Part shown: positions 42,175-50,564 of the stretch, piece after piece
Layout of the letters: every line of letters starts with the position of its first letter
How positions within the stretch are numbered: the stretch's first letter is position 1
Assembly (NCBI GenBank): GCA_019635355.1
Contig: JAHBZQ010000001.1
Location: 1,178,001 to 1,242,000 of the forward strand
Reading direction: 5' to 3'
Length of the DNA stretch: 64,000 bases
Source of the DNA: Rhizobacter sp.
GTDB taxonomy: Bacteria; Pseudomonadota; Gammaproteobacteria; Burkholderiales; Burkholderiaceae_C
The notes under the pieces: generated by a model
The model's database searches: none
What the model was told of the DNA's origin: nothing
The model's input: only the letters and a program-made list of their open reading frames with translations
Position numbers and translations under genes: made by a program

Positions 42175-43118
42175 TTGCTTTCTCCTGAGTCAGTTTTCGG
42201 CTTCTTGATCTGGTAACCGATGCGCGGGAAGTGCACATGCAGCGTGCCGGCACGTGGGTCCTGGCGTTCGATCACCACTTCGTTCTGGTTGAGGCCGACC
42301 AGCACACCCGCGACGAGGTCGGTGGCGTAGTCGGTGGGTGACACCGTCACGGCGTCACCCGCTGCGAACCCGGCATCGGCCTCCACCTTCGTGGCCGCGA
42401 AGCCGTGGGTGCTTGCGGCCAGGTCGAGTGCAGCATCGCTGCGCATCTTCTCGGGCGTGCCGTGGCCGAAGGCGGCCACCCGCTCGTACCAGGCGAGCAG
42501 GCGGGTGAACGGTGCCAGCACGGTCGCCACCGGCGGCGCGCGGCGGATGTACCAGAGCGACTGCGCCACCGAGAAGTCGGCGATGCAGGCATGCGTGCCC
42601 AGCAGGAAGGGTCGCCCGTCAGCCAGCTCGGTGTCGAGCCAGCCAAAGTAGCTGGCGAGCTGAGCCGCGCCGTCGGCCACGGTGGCACGGCGCAGGTTGG
42701 GCGTCATCGCGGCCCGGTCGGCGGCGAAGGCCTTGAGGAAGTCGGGCGGTGCGTCGCCAAACAAGTGCTGCGCCCCGGCCGGCTGCATGGTGTACGGAAT
42801 GGCGGCCCAGAAGAGCGTGGAGTCGGCCCACTGCGCGAGCATGTGCTGCAGGCCACCGGCGGCCACCGGGTACAGCGGCGGCTGCGGTGCCATCGCATCG
42901 ATCACGCGGCACATCAGCGCGGTGTCGCAGTAGATGTCGGCACCGACCTGCAGGAAAGGCGTGCGCCGGTAACCGCCGGTGAGCGCCACCACGTCGGGCT
43001 TGGGCAGCATCACCGGCACCGTGACCGACTTCCACGCCAGGCCCTTGTAGCCGAGGATGAGGCGGACCTTCTCCGAGAAAGGCGAGCCCGCGTAGTGGTG
43101 CAGCACGAGGTCGGACAT
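42171..43118 (-). CDS. Glutathione S-transferase family protein with C-terminal extension
   Basis: A 315-residue protein: an N-terminal thioredoxin-like GST domain (1-85, LHHYAGSPFSEKVRLILG with the glutathione-binding Ser at about 12-15), a helical GST C-terminal domain (about 100-225), then about 85 extra residues ending GYQIKKPKTDSGESK. The extension (VSPTDYATDLVAGVLVGLNQ) is not typical of ordinary GSTs, and its role is unknown. The start at MSDLVLHHY is 15 bp from the thioesterase stop. Confidence 0.8.
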   Translation of the reverse strand: MSDLVLHHYAGSPFSEKVRLILGYKGLAWKSVTVPVMLPKPDVVALTGGYRRTPFLQVGADIYCDTALMCRVIDAMAPQPPLYPVAAGGLQHMLAQWADSTLFWAAIPYTMQPAGAQHLFGDAPPDFLKAFAADRAAMTPNLRRATVADGAAQLASYFGWLDTELADGRPFLLGTHACIADFSVAQSLWYIRRAPPVATVLAPFTRLLAWYERVAAFGHGTPEKMRSDAALDLAASTHGFAATKVEADAGFAAGDAVTVSPTDYATDLVAGVLVGLNQNEVVIERQDPRAGTLHVHFPRIGYQIKKPKTDSGESK

Positions 43119-43132
43119 GAGCGTGTTCCTTT

Positions 43133-43576
43133 TCAATCCGACGCGTTGTTGCGCATGATCTTGCGGCCGCCTGCCGGCAGGCCCTTGAGGTACTTGAAGG
43201 TGCCGCTAGCCTGCGCGACGAGCGCGCCCTTTTCGTCGAACACCTGCGCTTCGCAGAACGCGAGCGAGGCGGTGCCATGCACCCGTTTGCCCTTCGCATG
43301 CAAGCGGCCAAGGCCCGGGCGCATGAAGCTCGTCTTCATCTCGATGGTGACGACGCCGATGCCGTTGCTCTGGCCTTCTCCGCTCATCCCCGTGGCACGC
43401 GCGGCATGCGCCATCGTCACGTCGAGCAGCGTCATCGTCACACCGCCGTGCGCCACGCTCCACGAGTTGCACAGCTCCTCGCGCAGCGTGACGGCAATCT
43501 CCGCTTCGCCGTCTTCGAACTTCAGCAGCTCGAAGCCGAGGTGTTCGACGAAGGGGATGAAGGTGTGGAACTTCAT
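43133..43576 (-). CDS. PaaI/YbgC-type hotdog acyl-CoA thioesterase
   Basis: A 147-residue hotdog-fold protein. The HGGVTMTLLDVTMA helix (residues 43-56) supplies the catalytic Asp/Gly-His region of the PaaI family, and VVTIEMKTSFMRPG is the central strand. It likely releases CoA from stalled acyl- or aryl-CoA intermediates. It is placed among beta-oxidation genes. Confidence 0.83.
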   Translation of the reverse strand: MKFHTFIPFVEHLGFELLKFEDGEAEIAVTLREELCNSWSVAHGGVTMTLLDVTMAHAARATGMSGEGQSNGIGVVTIEMKTSFMRPGLGRLHAKGKRVHGTASLAFCEAQVFDEKGALVAQASGTFKYLKGLPAGGRKIMRNNASD

Positions 43577-43591
43577 GACGCCGATGCCGGC

Positions 43592-44383
43592 TCAGCCGCC
43601 GTGGATGGCGGAGACGCCGCCGTCCACCGCGAGGATCTGCCCGGTGATGTGCTTGCCCGCGGCGGACGCAAACAACAGCGCCGCACCCTTCAGGTCATCG
43701 TCGTCGCCAATGCGTTGCAGCGGAGCACGCGAGGCCATCTTGTCGGTGCCCACGCGCTCGATCGTGCCCTTGGTCATCTTGCTCGGGAAGAAGCCCGGCG
43801 CGAGCGCGTTGACGGTGATGCCGTACTTGCCCCACTCGCCTGCCAGCGTGCGCGTGAAGTTGACGGCCGCGCCCTTGCTCGTGCCGTAGGCGATGTACTG
43901 GATGTCGGGGCCGGCGCCCGAGAGGCCGGCGATCGACGCCACATTGATGATGCGGCCCTGCTTGCGCGGGATCATGCTCAGCTTGCCAATGGCCTGGCTC
44001 ATCAGGAAGATGCTCCGGATGTTGAGGTTCATCACCTTGTCCCACGCCTCGAGCGGGTAGTCCTCGGCCTTGGCGCCCCAGGTGGCGCCGGCGTTGTTGA
44101 CGAGGATGTCGACGTTGCCCAGGCGCGCCATCGCATCGGCGGCGATGCGGTGGATCTCCTCGGGCACGCTCGCGTCGGCGGCGACCCAGAGCGCGTCGAT
44201 ACCGCGCGCCTTTAGGTGCGCGGCCGACTCTTCCAGGTCGGCGGCCTTGCGCGAGGTGAGCAGGATGCGCGCACCGGCCTCGCCGAGCGCTTCGGCGATC
44301 TGCAGGCCGAGGCCGCGCGAGCCGCCGGTGACGAGTGCGGTCTTGCCGCTGAGGTCGAAAAGTTTCTGGACGGGGGTGCTCAT
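43592..44383 (-). CDS. Short-chain dehydrogenase/reductase (FabG-like)
   Basis: A 263-residue SDR with TGGSRGLG (19-26), NNAG (96-99), Ser150, Tyr166 and Lys170 (YGTSK). Arg24 and Arg45 near the cofactor suggest NADP(H). C-terminal ITGQILAVDGGVSAIHGG is typical of tetrameric SDRs acting on 3-oxoacyl substrates or similar. The start overlaps the preceding small membrane gene by four bases (ATGA). Confidence 0.88.
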   Translation of the reverse strand: MSTPVQKLFDLSGKTALVTGGSRGLGLQIAEALGEAGARILLTSRKAADLEESAAHLKARGIDALWVAADASVPEEIHRIAADAMARLGNVDILVNNAGATWGAKAEDYPLEAWDKVMNLNIRSIFLMSQAIGKLSMIPRKQGRIINVASIAGLSGAGPDIQYIAYGTSKGAAVNFTRTLAGEWGKYGITVNALAPGFFPSKMTKGTIERVGTDKMASRAPLQRIGDDDDLKGAALLFASAAGKHITGQILAVDGGVSAIHGG

Positions 44384-44598
44384 GGTGTTTTCTTCTCCGG
44401 TGCGGAAGCGTTGTCGTCTTTCATGCGCGAGCGCACGTAGATGAGGGCGAAGCCGAGCGCGGCGACCCCGCCGCCGATGGCAAGCACGGTGGTGCCGAGC
44501 GCGCTTTCGGTGCGTTGTACGTAAAGCCCGAGGCCGACGGCCAGCAAGCCGCCGTAGATCAGGACCCAGATGAGGTTGTCGACCGTCGTCGTCTTCAT
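44380..44598 (-). CDS. Small two-helix membrane protein
   Basis: A 72-residue protein with two hydrophobic helices (about 8-26 and 34-54) and a charged C-terminal tail (RSRMKDDNASAPEKKTP). I do not recognise a family. Its start is two bases after the acyl-CoA dehydrogenase stop, and its end overlaps the SDR start, so it is translated as part of this operon. It may anchor or tune a neighbour, but nothing in its sequence shows how. Confidence 0.75.
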   Translation of the reverse strand: MKTTTVDNLIWVLIYGGLLAVGLGLYVQRTESALGTTVLAIGGGVAALGFALIYVRSRMKDDNASAPEKKTP

Positions 44599-44600
44599 GC

Positions 44601-46430
44601 TCAGAACCAGTCGTCGTGCATCGTGCGGCAGGTGTCGTCGCGCGTCTCCACCACCTTGAGCCACGCCGGCACACGCGGCAGCTCGTAGCGGAAGAAGAAG
44701 CGCGCCGCGGCGAGCGTGCCCTGGCGCAGGTTCTCGTCGGTCTTCGACGCTTGCGCACAGAGCGCCACGTCGAGCCAGATCCAGGCGAGCACCGTGTGGC
44801 CGAAGGCCTGCAGGTAGGGCACCGCGTTGGCAAGCGCATCTTCCGGCACGCCGGTCGCCCAGGCCGCTTTGGTGGCGTTGCCCAGGTGCTTGAGCGCACC
44901 GGCCAGCGCGTTCGCGGGCTCGGCCCACTCGGGCGTCTGCACCGCGCGCTCGATCGTCGCGTTGACCTTGGCAGCCAGGAGCGCAAGGCCCTTGCCACCA
45001 TCCATCACCACCTTGCGGCCCAGGAGGTCGAGCCCCTGGATGCCGTGCGTGCCTTCGTGGATCATGTTGAGGCGGTTGTCGCGCCAGTACTGCTCCACCG
45101 GGTAGTCACGCGTGTAGCCGTAGCCGCCGTGGATCTGGATCGCCAAGCTGTTGGCTTCCAGGCACCACTCGCTCGGCCAGCTCTTCGCGATGGGCGTGAG
45201 CATCTCCAGCAACAGGCCGGCTTCGGCGCGCTTGTCGGCGTCACCCGTGTGCAGTTCGTCGACGAGACGTGAGCAATACAGCTCCAGCGCGAGCGCGCCT
45301 TCGCAATACGACTTCTGCGCCAGCAGCATGCGCTTCACGTCGGCGTGCTGGATGATCGCGACCTGCGGCTGCTTGGCATCCTTGCCGCCCACACCGATCG
45401 GGCGACCTTGCGGCCGACCCTTCGCGTATTCGAGGCTCGCTTCGTAGCCCGCATACCCCAGCATTACCGCACCGAGGCCCACGCCGATGCGCGCCTCGTT
45501 CATCATGTGGAACATGCACTTGAGGCCGTCACCCGGCTTGCCCACGAGGTAGCCGATCGCACCGGCCTTGCCCCGCACCGGGTACTTGCCTTCGCCGAAG
45601 TTGAGCAGCGTGTTCGGGATGCCGCGGTAGCCGAGCTTGTGGTTCAGGCCGGCGAGTGCCACGTCATTGCGTTCACCGGTGAGCTTCGCGTCGGCGTCGA
45701 CCAGCTTCTTCGGCACGATGAAGAGCGAGATGCCCTTGGTGCCGGGGATCAGGTTGCCATCCGGCCCGGGAATCTTGGCCAGCACCAGGTGCACGATGTT
45801 TTCGGTGAGCTCATGCTCGCCGTTGCTGATCCACATCTTGTTGCCGCGCAGGCGGTAGCGTGGGCCGAGCGGGTCGCGCTCGAAGTCGTCGCCATCGGGC
45901 GTGGCGCGGGTGAGGATGTCGGACAGCGACGAGCCGGCCTGCGGCTCGGAGAGGCACATGGTGCCGAAGAAGCGGCCGGCGAATTCGTTCTTCGCGAAGA
46001 CGTTCTTCTGCGCTTCGGTGCCATGGGCCATCAGCAGGTTGGCGTTGCCGGCGGTCAGCATGCCGCCACCGCCGAGGCCGATGCTGGCCTTCGAGAAGAA
46101 GGTGTTGGCCGCCATCTCCACGACGCAGGGGAGCTGCATGCCGCCCACGTCGTAGTCTTGCGCGGCGGCCAGCATGCCGGATTCGACATACGCCTTGGCC
46201 GCGTCGTGCGAGGCCTGCGGCAGGATCACCTTCTCGCCGTCGAAGTGCGGCTCCTGCGTGTCGGACAGGCGGTTGAACGGCAAGAACTTGTCGCGCGCGA
46301 TCCGCTCGCAGGTGTCGAGCACCGACGAGAAGGTCTCGCGCGAATGGTCGTTGAATCGCTCGCGTTGGGTGAGCTGCTCGGCAGCGAGCCAGTCGTAGAG
46401 CAGGAAGTCGAGGGTGGCGCGGTAGGTCAT
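44601..46430 (-). CDS. Acyl-CoA dehydrogenase, long form
   Basis: A 609-residue flavoprotein of the long acyl-CoA dehydrogenase branch (with N-terminal AcAD-N extension, catalytic core and a C-terminal extra domain from about 470). FMCLSEP-like GTMCLSEPQAGSS and WISNGEHE are the FAD-binding strands; EGTHGIQGLDLLGRKV lies in the FAD/second-subunit contact. Homologues include DmdC (3-methylthiopropanoyl-CoA dehydrogenase) and FadE-type enzymes; beta-oxidation of fatty acyl-CoA is the safest call. The start MTYRATLDFL is favoured; upstream codons read into a palindromic repeat. Confidence 0.9.
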   Translation of the reverse strand: MTYRATLDFLLYDWLAAEQLTQRERFNDHSRETFSSVLDTCERIARDKFLPFNRLSDTQEPHFDGEKVILPQASHDAAKAYVESGMLAAAQDYDVGGMQLPCVVEMAANTFFSKASIGLGGGGMLTAGNANLLMAHGTEAQKNVFAKNEFAGRFFGTMCLSEPQAGSSLSDILTRATPDGDDFERDPLGPRYRLRGNKMWISNGEHELTENIVHLVLAKIPGPDGNLIPGTKGISLFIVPKKLVDADAKLTGERNDVALAGLNHKLGYRGIPNTLLNFGEGKYPVRGKAGAIGYLVGKPGDGLKCMFHMMNEARIGVGLGAVMLGYAGYEASLEYAKGRPQGRPIGVGGKDAKQPQVAIIQHADVKRMLLAQKSYCEGALALELYCSRLVDELHTGDADKRAEAGLLLEMLTPIAKSWPSEWCLEANSLAIQIHGGYGYTRDYPVEQYWRDNRLNMIHEGTHGIQGLDLLGRKVVMDGGKGLALLAAKVNATIERAVQTPEWAEPANALAGALKHLGNATKAAWATGVPEDALANAVPYLQAFGHTVLAWIWLDVALCAQASKTDENLRQGTLAAARFFFRYELPRVPAWLKVVETRDDTCRTMHDDWF

Positions 46431-46438
46431 GGAAATAT

Positions 46439-46507
46439 CCGTTCGCCCTGAGCTTGTCGAAGGGCTGGTGCGATGCGAGAGGGCTTCGACAGGCTCAGCC
46501 CGAACGG
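46439..46507. repeat. REP-like palindromic element (TTCGACAGGCTCAG family)
   Basis: Arms CCGTTCGCCCTGAGCTTGTC (then GAAGG) and CCTTCGACAGGCTCAGCCCG (then AACGG) are nearly complementary around a 19-base centre. The TTCGACAGGCTCAG core is a widely dispersed intergenic palindrome in proteobacteria. It lies between the thiolase and acyl-CoA dehydrogenase genes and would form a strong hairpin in their transcript. Confidence 0.8.
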
Positions 46508-46515
46508 TGGCGGTC

Positions 46516-47691
46516 TCAGAGCACTTCGAACACGCCCGCAGCACCCATGCCGCCGCCGATGCACATGGTCACCACCACCCGTTTCGCACCGCGGCGCTTG
46601 CCTTCGATGAGCGCGTGGCCGGTGAGGCGCTGGCCGCTCACGCCATAGGGGTGGCCGACCGCAATCGCGCCGCCATTGACGTTGAGGCGGTCCATCGGGA
46701 TGCCCAGCGTGTCGGCGCAATACAGCACCTGCACGGCGAAGGCTTCGTTGAGTTCCCAGAGGTCGATGTCGCTGACCTTGAGGCCGAGTTTCTTCAGCAC
46801 CTTGGGCACGGCGAAGACCGGGCCGATGCCCATCTCGTCGGGCTCGCAGCCAGCCACCGCAAAGCCGAGGAAGCGGCCCAGCGGCTTGAAGCCGCGCTGC
46901 TCGGCCAGCTTCTCGTTCATCAGCACGCAGGCGCCGGCGCCGTCGCTGAACTGGCTCGCGTTGCCGGCGGTGATGAGGCCGCCCGGCAGTGCGGGCTTGA
47001 TGCCGGCGATGCCTTCTTTCGTGGTGCCGGCGCGCAGACCTTCGTCGGCGCTGATCGTCACTTCCTTGGTGCGCAGGCCCATCACCGGGTCGGCCACGCC
47101 CGCCACGGTGGTGACCGAGATCATCTCGGCGTTGAACTTGCCGGCTTCCTGCGCCGCGCAGGCCTTCTGCTGGCTGGCGGCACCGTACTCGTCCATGCGG
47201 TCGCGGCCGATGTTGTAGCGCTTGGCCACCTGCTCGGCGGTCTGCAGCATGCTCCAGTAGATCTCGGGCTTGTGCTCCTTCAGCCAGCCGTCGGCGGCCA
47301 TGTGGCGGTTGGCTTCGTTCTGTACGCAGGAGATGCTCTCCACGCCACCAGCCACGTACACGTCGCCCTCGCCCGCGATGATGCGCTGGGCGGCGGTGGC
47401 GATGGTCTGCAGGCCGCTGGAGCAGAAGCGGTTGATGGTCATGCCGCTGGTCGTGATCGGCAGGCCGGCGCGCAGTGCGATCTGGCGGGCGATGTTGCCG
47501 CCGGTCGCGCCTTCGGGTGTGGCGCAGCCCATGATCACGTCATCGACCTCGGCCCCTTCGATGCCGGCGCGCTCGACGGCGGCCTTCACCGCAAAGCCGC
47601 CCAAGGTCGCACCGTGGGTCATGTTGAAGGCACCCTTCCAGCTCTTGGCGAGCGGCGTGCGGGCGGTGGAAACGATCACGGCTGAGGTCAT
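46516..47691 (-). CDS. Acetyl-CoA C-acyltransferase (thiolase)
   Basis: A 391-residue thiolase with the acyl-accepting Cys90 (NRFCSSGLQ), His347 in GHP and the second cysteine Cys377 in CIGGGMG. It performs the last step of beta-oxidation, cleaving 3-oxoacyl-CoA with CoA. Its neighbours (acyl-CoA dehydrogenase, FadB-like protein) support the degradative role over PHB synthesis. The start MTSAVIVSTART is set by family alignment. Confidence 0.93.
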   Translation of the reverse strand: MTSAVIVSTARTPLAKSWKGAFNMTHGATLGGFAVKAAVERAGIEGAEVDDVIMGCATPEGATGGNIARQIALRAGLPITTSGMTINRFCSSGLQTIATAAQRIIAGEGDVYVAGGVESISCVQNEANRHMAADGWLKEHKPEIYWSMLQTAEQVAKRYNIGRDRMDEYGAASQQKACAAQEAGKFNAEMISVTTVAGVADPVMGLRTKEVTISADEGLRAGTTKEGIAGIKPALPGGLITAGNASQFSDGAGACVLMNEKLAEQRGFKPLGRFLGFAVAGCEPDEMGIGPVFAVPKVLKKLGLKVSDIDLWELNEAFAVQVLYCADTLGIPMDRLNVNGGAIAVGHPYGVSGQRLTGHALIEGKRRGAKRVVVTMCIGGGMGAAGVFEVL

Positions 47692-47716
47692 GGGGTACTC
47701 CGAGGTGTTCTTGGGA

Positions 47717-48295
47717 TCAAGCCGCCTTCTGGGCCGGCAGGTAGATGCTGTTCTTGGGCTTGGCGAAGACCTTGCGCAACGCGGGCTCGAACTCACTGAT
47801 GGGCAACGTCTCAGCCTTCGGGTCGAAGGCCGGGTTGTCGTAGAGCGCGCAGAACTCGGCCGTGCGCTCGTAGCTCGGGTGGCCTTCGAACTGGTCGCGC
47901 AAGTGACGGTCGAGGCCCAGGTGGTGGAAGAAGTAGTAGCCCTGGAAGATGCCGTGGTTCTGCACCATCCAGAGGTTCTCGGCGCTGACCCAGGGCTTCA
48001 AGATCGCCGCGGCGATGTCGAAGTGGTTGGCCGGGCCGAGCGTGTCGCCGATGTCGTGCAGCAGCGCGCACACCACGTACTCGTCGTCGCGGCCGTCCTT
48101 CATCGCGCGCGTGGCGGTCTGCAGCGAGTGGGTGTAGCGGTCGACGGGAAAGCCGCCGTAGTCGCCTTCGAGAAGCTTCAGGTGCGCGATGAGGCGATCG
48201 GGAAGGCCGCGCTGAAAGGCGCCGGCTTCTTCTTTGATGATGGACCAGTCTTCGGCGGTGCTGGTCTCCATGCTGGTGAAGGTGGCGCGTTTCAT
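47717..48295 (-). CDS. HD-domain protein, putative metal-dependent phosphohydrolase
   Basis: A 192-residue protein with HD-domain residues His56, His80-Asp81 (ALLHDIGD), His91 and His114. These could bind one or two metals. HD proteins of this type are common beside fatty-acid degradation genes, yet no reaction is established for them. It starts 13 bp before the FadB-like gene's stop side, between fadB-like and thiolase genes in the same direction. Confidence 0.8.
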   Translation of the reverse strand: MKRATFTSMETSTAEDWSIIKEEAGAFQRGLPDRLIAHLKLLEGDYGGFPVDRYTHSLQTATRAMKDGRDDEYVVCALLHDIGDTLGPANHFDIAAAILKPWVSAENLWMVQNHGIFQGYYFFHHLGLDRHLRDQFEGHPSYERTAEFCALYDNPAFDPKAETLPISEFEPALRKVFAKPKNSIYLPAQKAA

Positions 48296-48308
48296 CGGCA
48301 GTGTCTCC

Positions 48309-50402
48309 TTAGCTGAACGTCTTGCCCTCGGCCGCTAGCTTGGCAAGCAGCGGCGCCGGCTCCCAGAACTTCGCATCGTCGAGCGGGTTCTTCTGGAAGC
48401 GCTTCATGGCCGCGACCACGTTGAAGAGGCCTTGCGTGTCGGCATAGCACATCGGGCCGCCGCGGAAGGCGGGGAAGCCGTAGCCGGTGAGGTAGACCAT
48501 GTCGATGTCGGACGCGCGCAGCGCGATGCCCTCTTCGAGGATCTTGGCACCTTCGTTCACGAGCGCGTAGACCAGGCGCTGCACGATCTCCTGGTCGCTG
48601 ATCTTGCGCGGGGTGATGCCCTTCTCGGCCCGCACCTTCTCGATCATCGCGACCACTTCCTTCGACGGGATCGCATCGCGCTTGCCGGGCTTGTAGTCGT
48701 ACCAGCCGGCATTGGTCTTTTGGCCGTAGCGGCCCATCTCACACAGCACGTCGGCCGTCTTGCTGTAGATCATGTCGGGCTGCTCGACGTAGCGGCGCTT
48801 GCGGATGTACCAGCCGATGTCGTTGCCGGCGAGGTCGCCCATGCGGAATGGGCCCATCGCGAAGCCGAACTTCTCGATCGCGCGGTCAACCTGCTCGGGC
48901 GTGGCGCCCTCTTCCAGCAGGAAGCCGCCCTGGCGCGAGTACTGCTCGATCATGCGGTTGCCGATGAAGCCATCGCACACGCCCGAGACCACGCAGGTCT
49001 TCTTGATCTTCTTGCCGAGCGCCATCACGGTGGCGAGCACGTCTTTCGCCGTCTTCTCGCCGCGAATGACTTCCAGCAGCTTCATCACATTGGCCGGGCT
49101 GAAGAAGTGCGTACCGATCACGTCCTGCGGGCGCTTGGTGAAAGCGGCGATCTGGTTCACGTCGAGCGTGGAAGTGTTGCTCGCAAGGATGGCGCCGGGC
49201 TTCATCACCTCGTCGAGCGCCTTGAACACCTTCTCCTTCACGCCCATGTCTTCGAACACGGCCTCGATCACCATGTCGGCGTCTTTCAGGTCGCCGTAGT
49301 TGAGCGTGGTGGTGAGCAGCGCCATGCGCTCGTCGAGCTTCTCCTGCTTGAGCTTGCCCTTCTTGACCTGCGCTTCGTAGTTCTTGCGGATGGTGGCGAC
49401 GCCGCGGTCAAGCGCCTCCTGCTTCATCTCGAGCATCACCACCGGCAGGCCGGCGTTGAGGAAGTTCATCGCGATGCCACCACCCATGGTCCCGGCACCG
49501 ATGATGGCGAGCTTCTTCACATCGCGCACCGGCGTGTCGGCCGGCACGTCGGGGATCTTGCTCGCGGCGCGCTCGGCCACGAACACATGGCGCAGTGCAC
49601 GGCTCTCGGGCGTGAGCATCAGTGACTGGAAGGTCACGAGCTCCAAGCGCATGCCTTCGTCGAAGGGCTTGTAGACGGCGTTGGCCACGGCCTCGACGCA
49701 TTGCAGTGGCGCCGGGTAGTTGCGCGACATCGCGCCGACGGTGTTGCGGGCGAACTGGTAGTAGCCGTCGGCGTTGGGGTGCGTGGCCTTGAGGTTGCGC
49801 ACGAGCGGCAGCGGGCGCTTGTCGGCGACTTCAGCGGCCAGTGCGAGCGCAGCGTTGAGAACGTCGCCGTCGACCAGCTTGTCGAACAGCTTCTGGCCCG
49901 GCAGCGACGCGAGCATTTCGCTCTTTACCGGCTCGCCGCTCACGATCATGTTCAGCGCAGCTTCGACGCCGAGCACGCGCGGCAGGCGTTGCGTACCACC
50001 GGCACCGGGCAGCAGGCCGAGCTTCACTTCAGGCAGCGCCACTTGCGTGCCTTTGGCCGCCACGCGGTAGTGGCAGCCAAGTGCCAACTCCAACCCGCCC
50101 CCCATGCACACGCCGTGGATCGCGGTCACCACCGGCTTGCTCGACGCTTCGACGGCAGCGATCACGCTCAGCAGGTTCGGCTCGGCCATTGCCTTGGGCG
50201 AACCGAATTCCTTGATGTCGGCGCCACCGGAAAACGCGTTGCCGGCGCCAGTGATCACGACGGCCTTCACGGCGCCGTCGGCCTCGGCCTTTTCCAGCCC
50301 TTGCGTGATGCCCAGCCGGGTGGCATGACCCAGGCCGTTGACCGGCGGATTGTTCAGCGTGATGACGGCGACGCTGCCGCGCAATTCATAGGTGGCGCTC
50401 AT
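48309..50402 (-). CDS. Bifunctional enoyl-CoA hydratase / 3-hydroxyacyl-CoA dehydrogenase (FadB/FadJ-like)
   Basis: A 697-residue protein: an N-terminal crotonase domain (1-190, with GAGNAFSGGADIKEFG and IHGVCMGGGLELALG), an NAD-binding domain (from about 298, AIIGAGTMGGGIAMNF) and two C-terminal dehydrogenase domains (to 697; NRMIEQYSRQGGFLLEEG). It catalyses hydration and oxidation in beta-oxidation. A 14-bp palindrome 41 bp upstream suggests a TetR-type regulator. Confidence 0.94.
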   Translation of the reverse strand: MSATYELRGSVAVITLNNPPVNGLGHATRLGITQGLEKAEADGAVKAVVITGAGNAFSGGADIKEFGSPKAMAEPNLLSVIAAVEASSKPVVTAIHGVCMGGGLELALGCHYRVAAKGTQVALPEVKLGLLPGAGGTQRLPRVLGVEAALNMIVSGEPVKSEMLASLPGQKLFDKLVDGDVLNAALALAAEVADKRPLPLVRNLKATHPNADGYYQFARNTVGAMSRNYPAPLQCVEAVANAVYKPFDEGMRLELVTFQSLMLTPESRALRHVFVAERAASKIPDVPADTPVRDVKKLAIIGAGTMGGGIAMNFLNAGLPVVMLEMKQEALDRGVATIRKNYEAQVKKGKLKQEKLDERMALLTTTLNYGDLKDADMVIEAVFEDMGVKEKVFKALDEVMKPGAILASNTSTLDVNQIAAFTKRPQDVIGTHFFSPANVMKLLEVIRGEKTAKDVLATVMALGKKIKKTCVVSGVCDGFIGNRMIEQYSRQGGFLLEEGATPEQVDRAIEKFGFAMGPFRMGDLAGNDIGWYIRKRRYVEQPDMIYSKTADVLCEMGRYGQKTNAGWYDYKPGKRDAIPSKEVVAMIEKVRAEKGITPRKISDQEIVQRLVYALVNEGAKILEEGIALRASDIDMVYLTGYGFPAFRGGPMCYADTQGLFNVVAAMKRFQKNPLDDAKFWEPAPLLAKLAAEGKTFS

Positions 50403-50442
50403 GGCGGATGACCCTTCTGAAGCCGGATGGAACGGCAAAAAG

Positions 50443-50456
50443 CGAACGATCGTTCG
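50443..50456. promoter_or_regulatory. TetR-type operator candidate before the FadB-like gene
   Basis: A perfect palindrome, CGAACGATCGTTCG, 41 bp upstream of the FadB-like start. GAACG(N)CGTTC-type dyads are typical of TetR-family repressors that control acyl-CoA genes in Burkholderiales. No such regulator gene is in the window. Confidence 0.6.
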
Positions 50457-50564
50457 AGTCTAGAAAACAGAACGGCCGGCTCCTGTCTCGTCAGCGACAA
50501 ACCGGCGGGCCGGGGTGTCGTGCGAAGCAGTGCCGGCCGAGGTGGCTCGCGGCTTCAGTCGATC

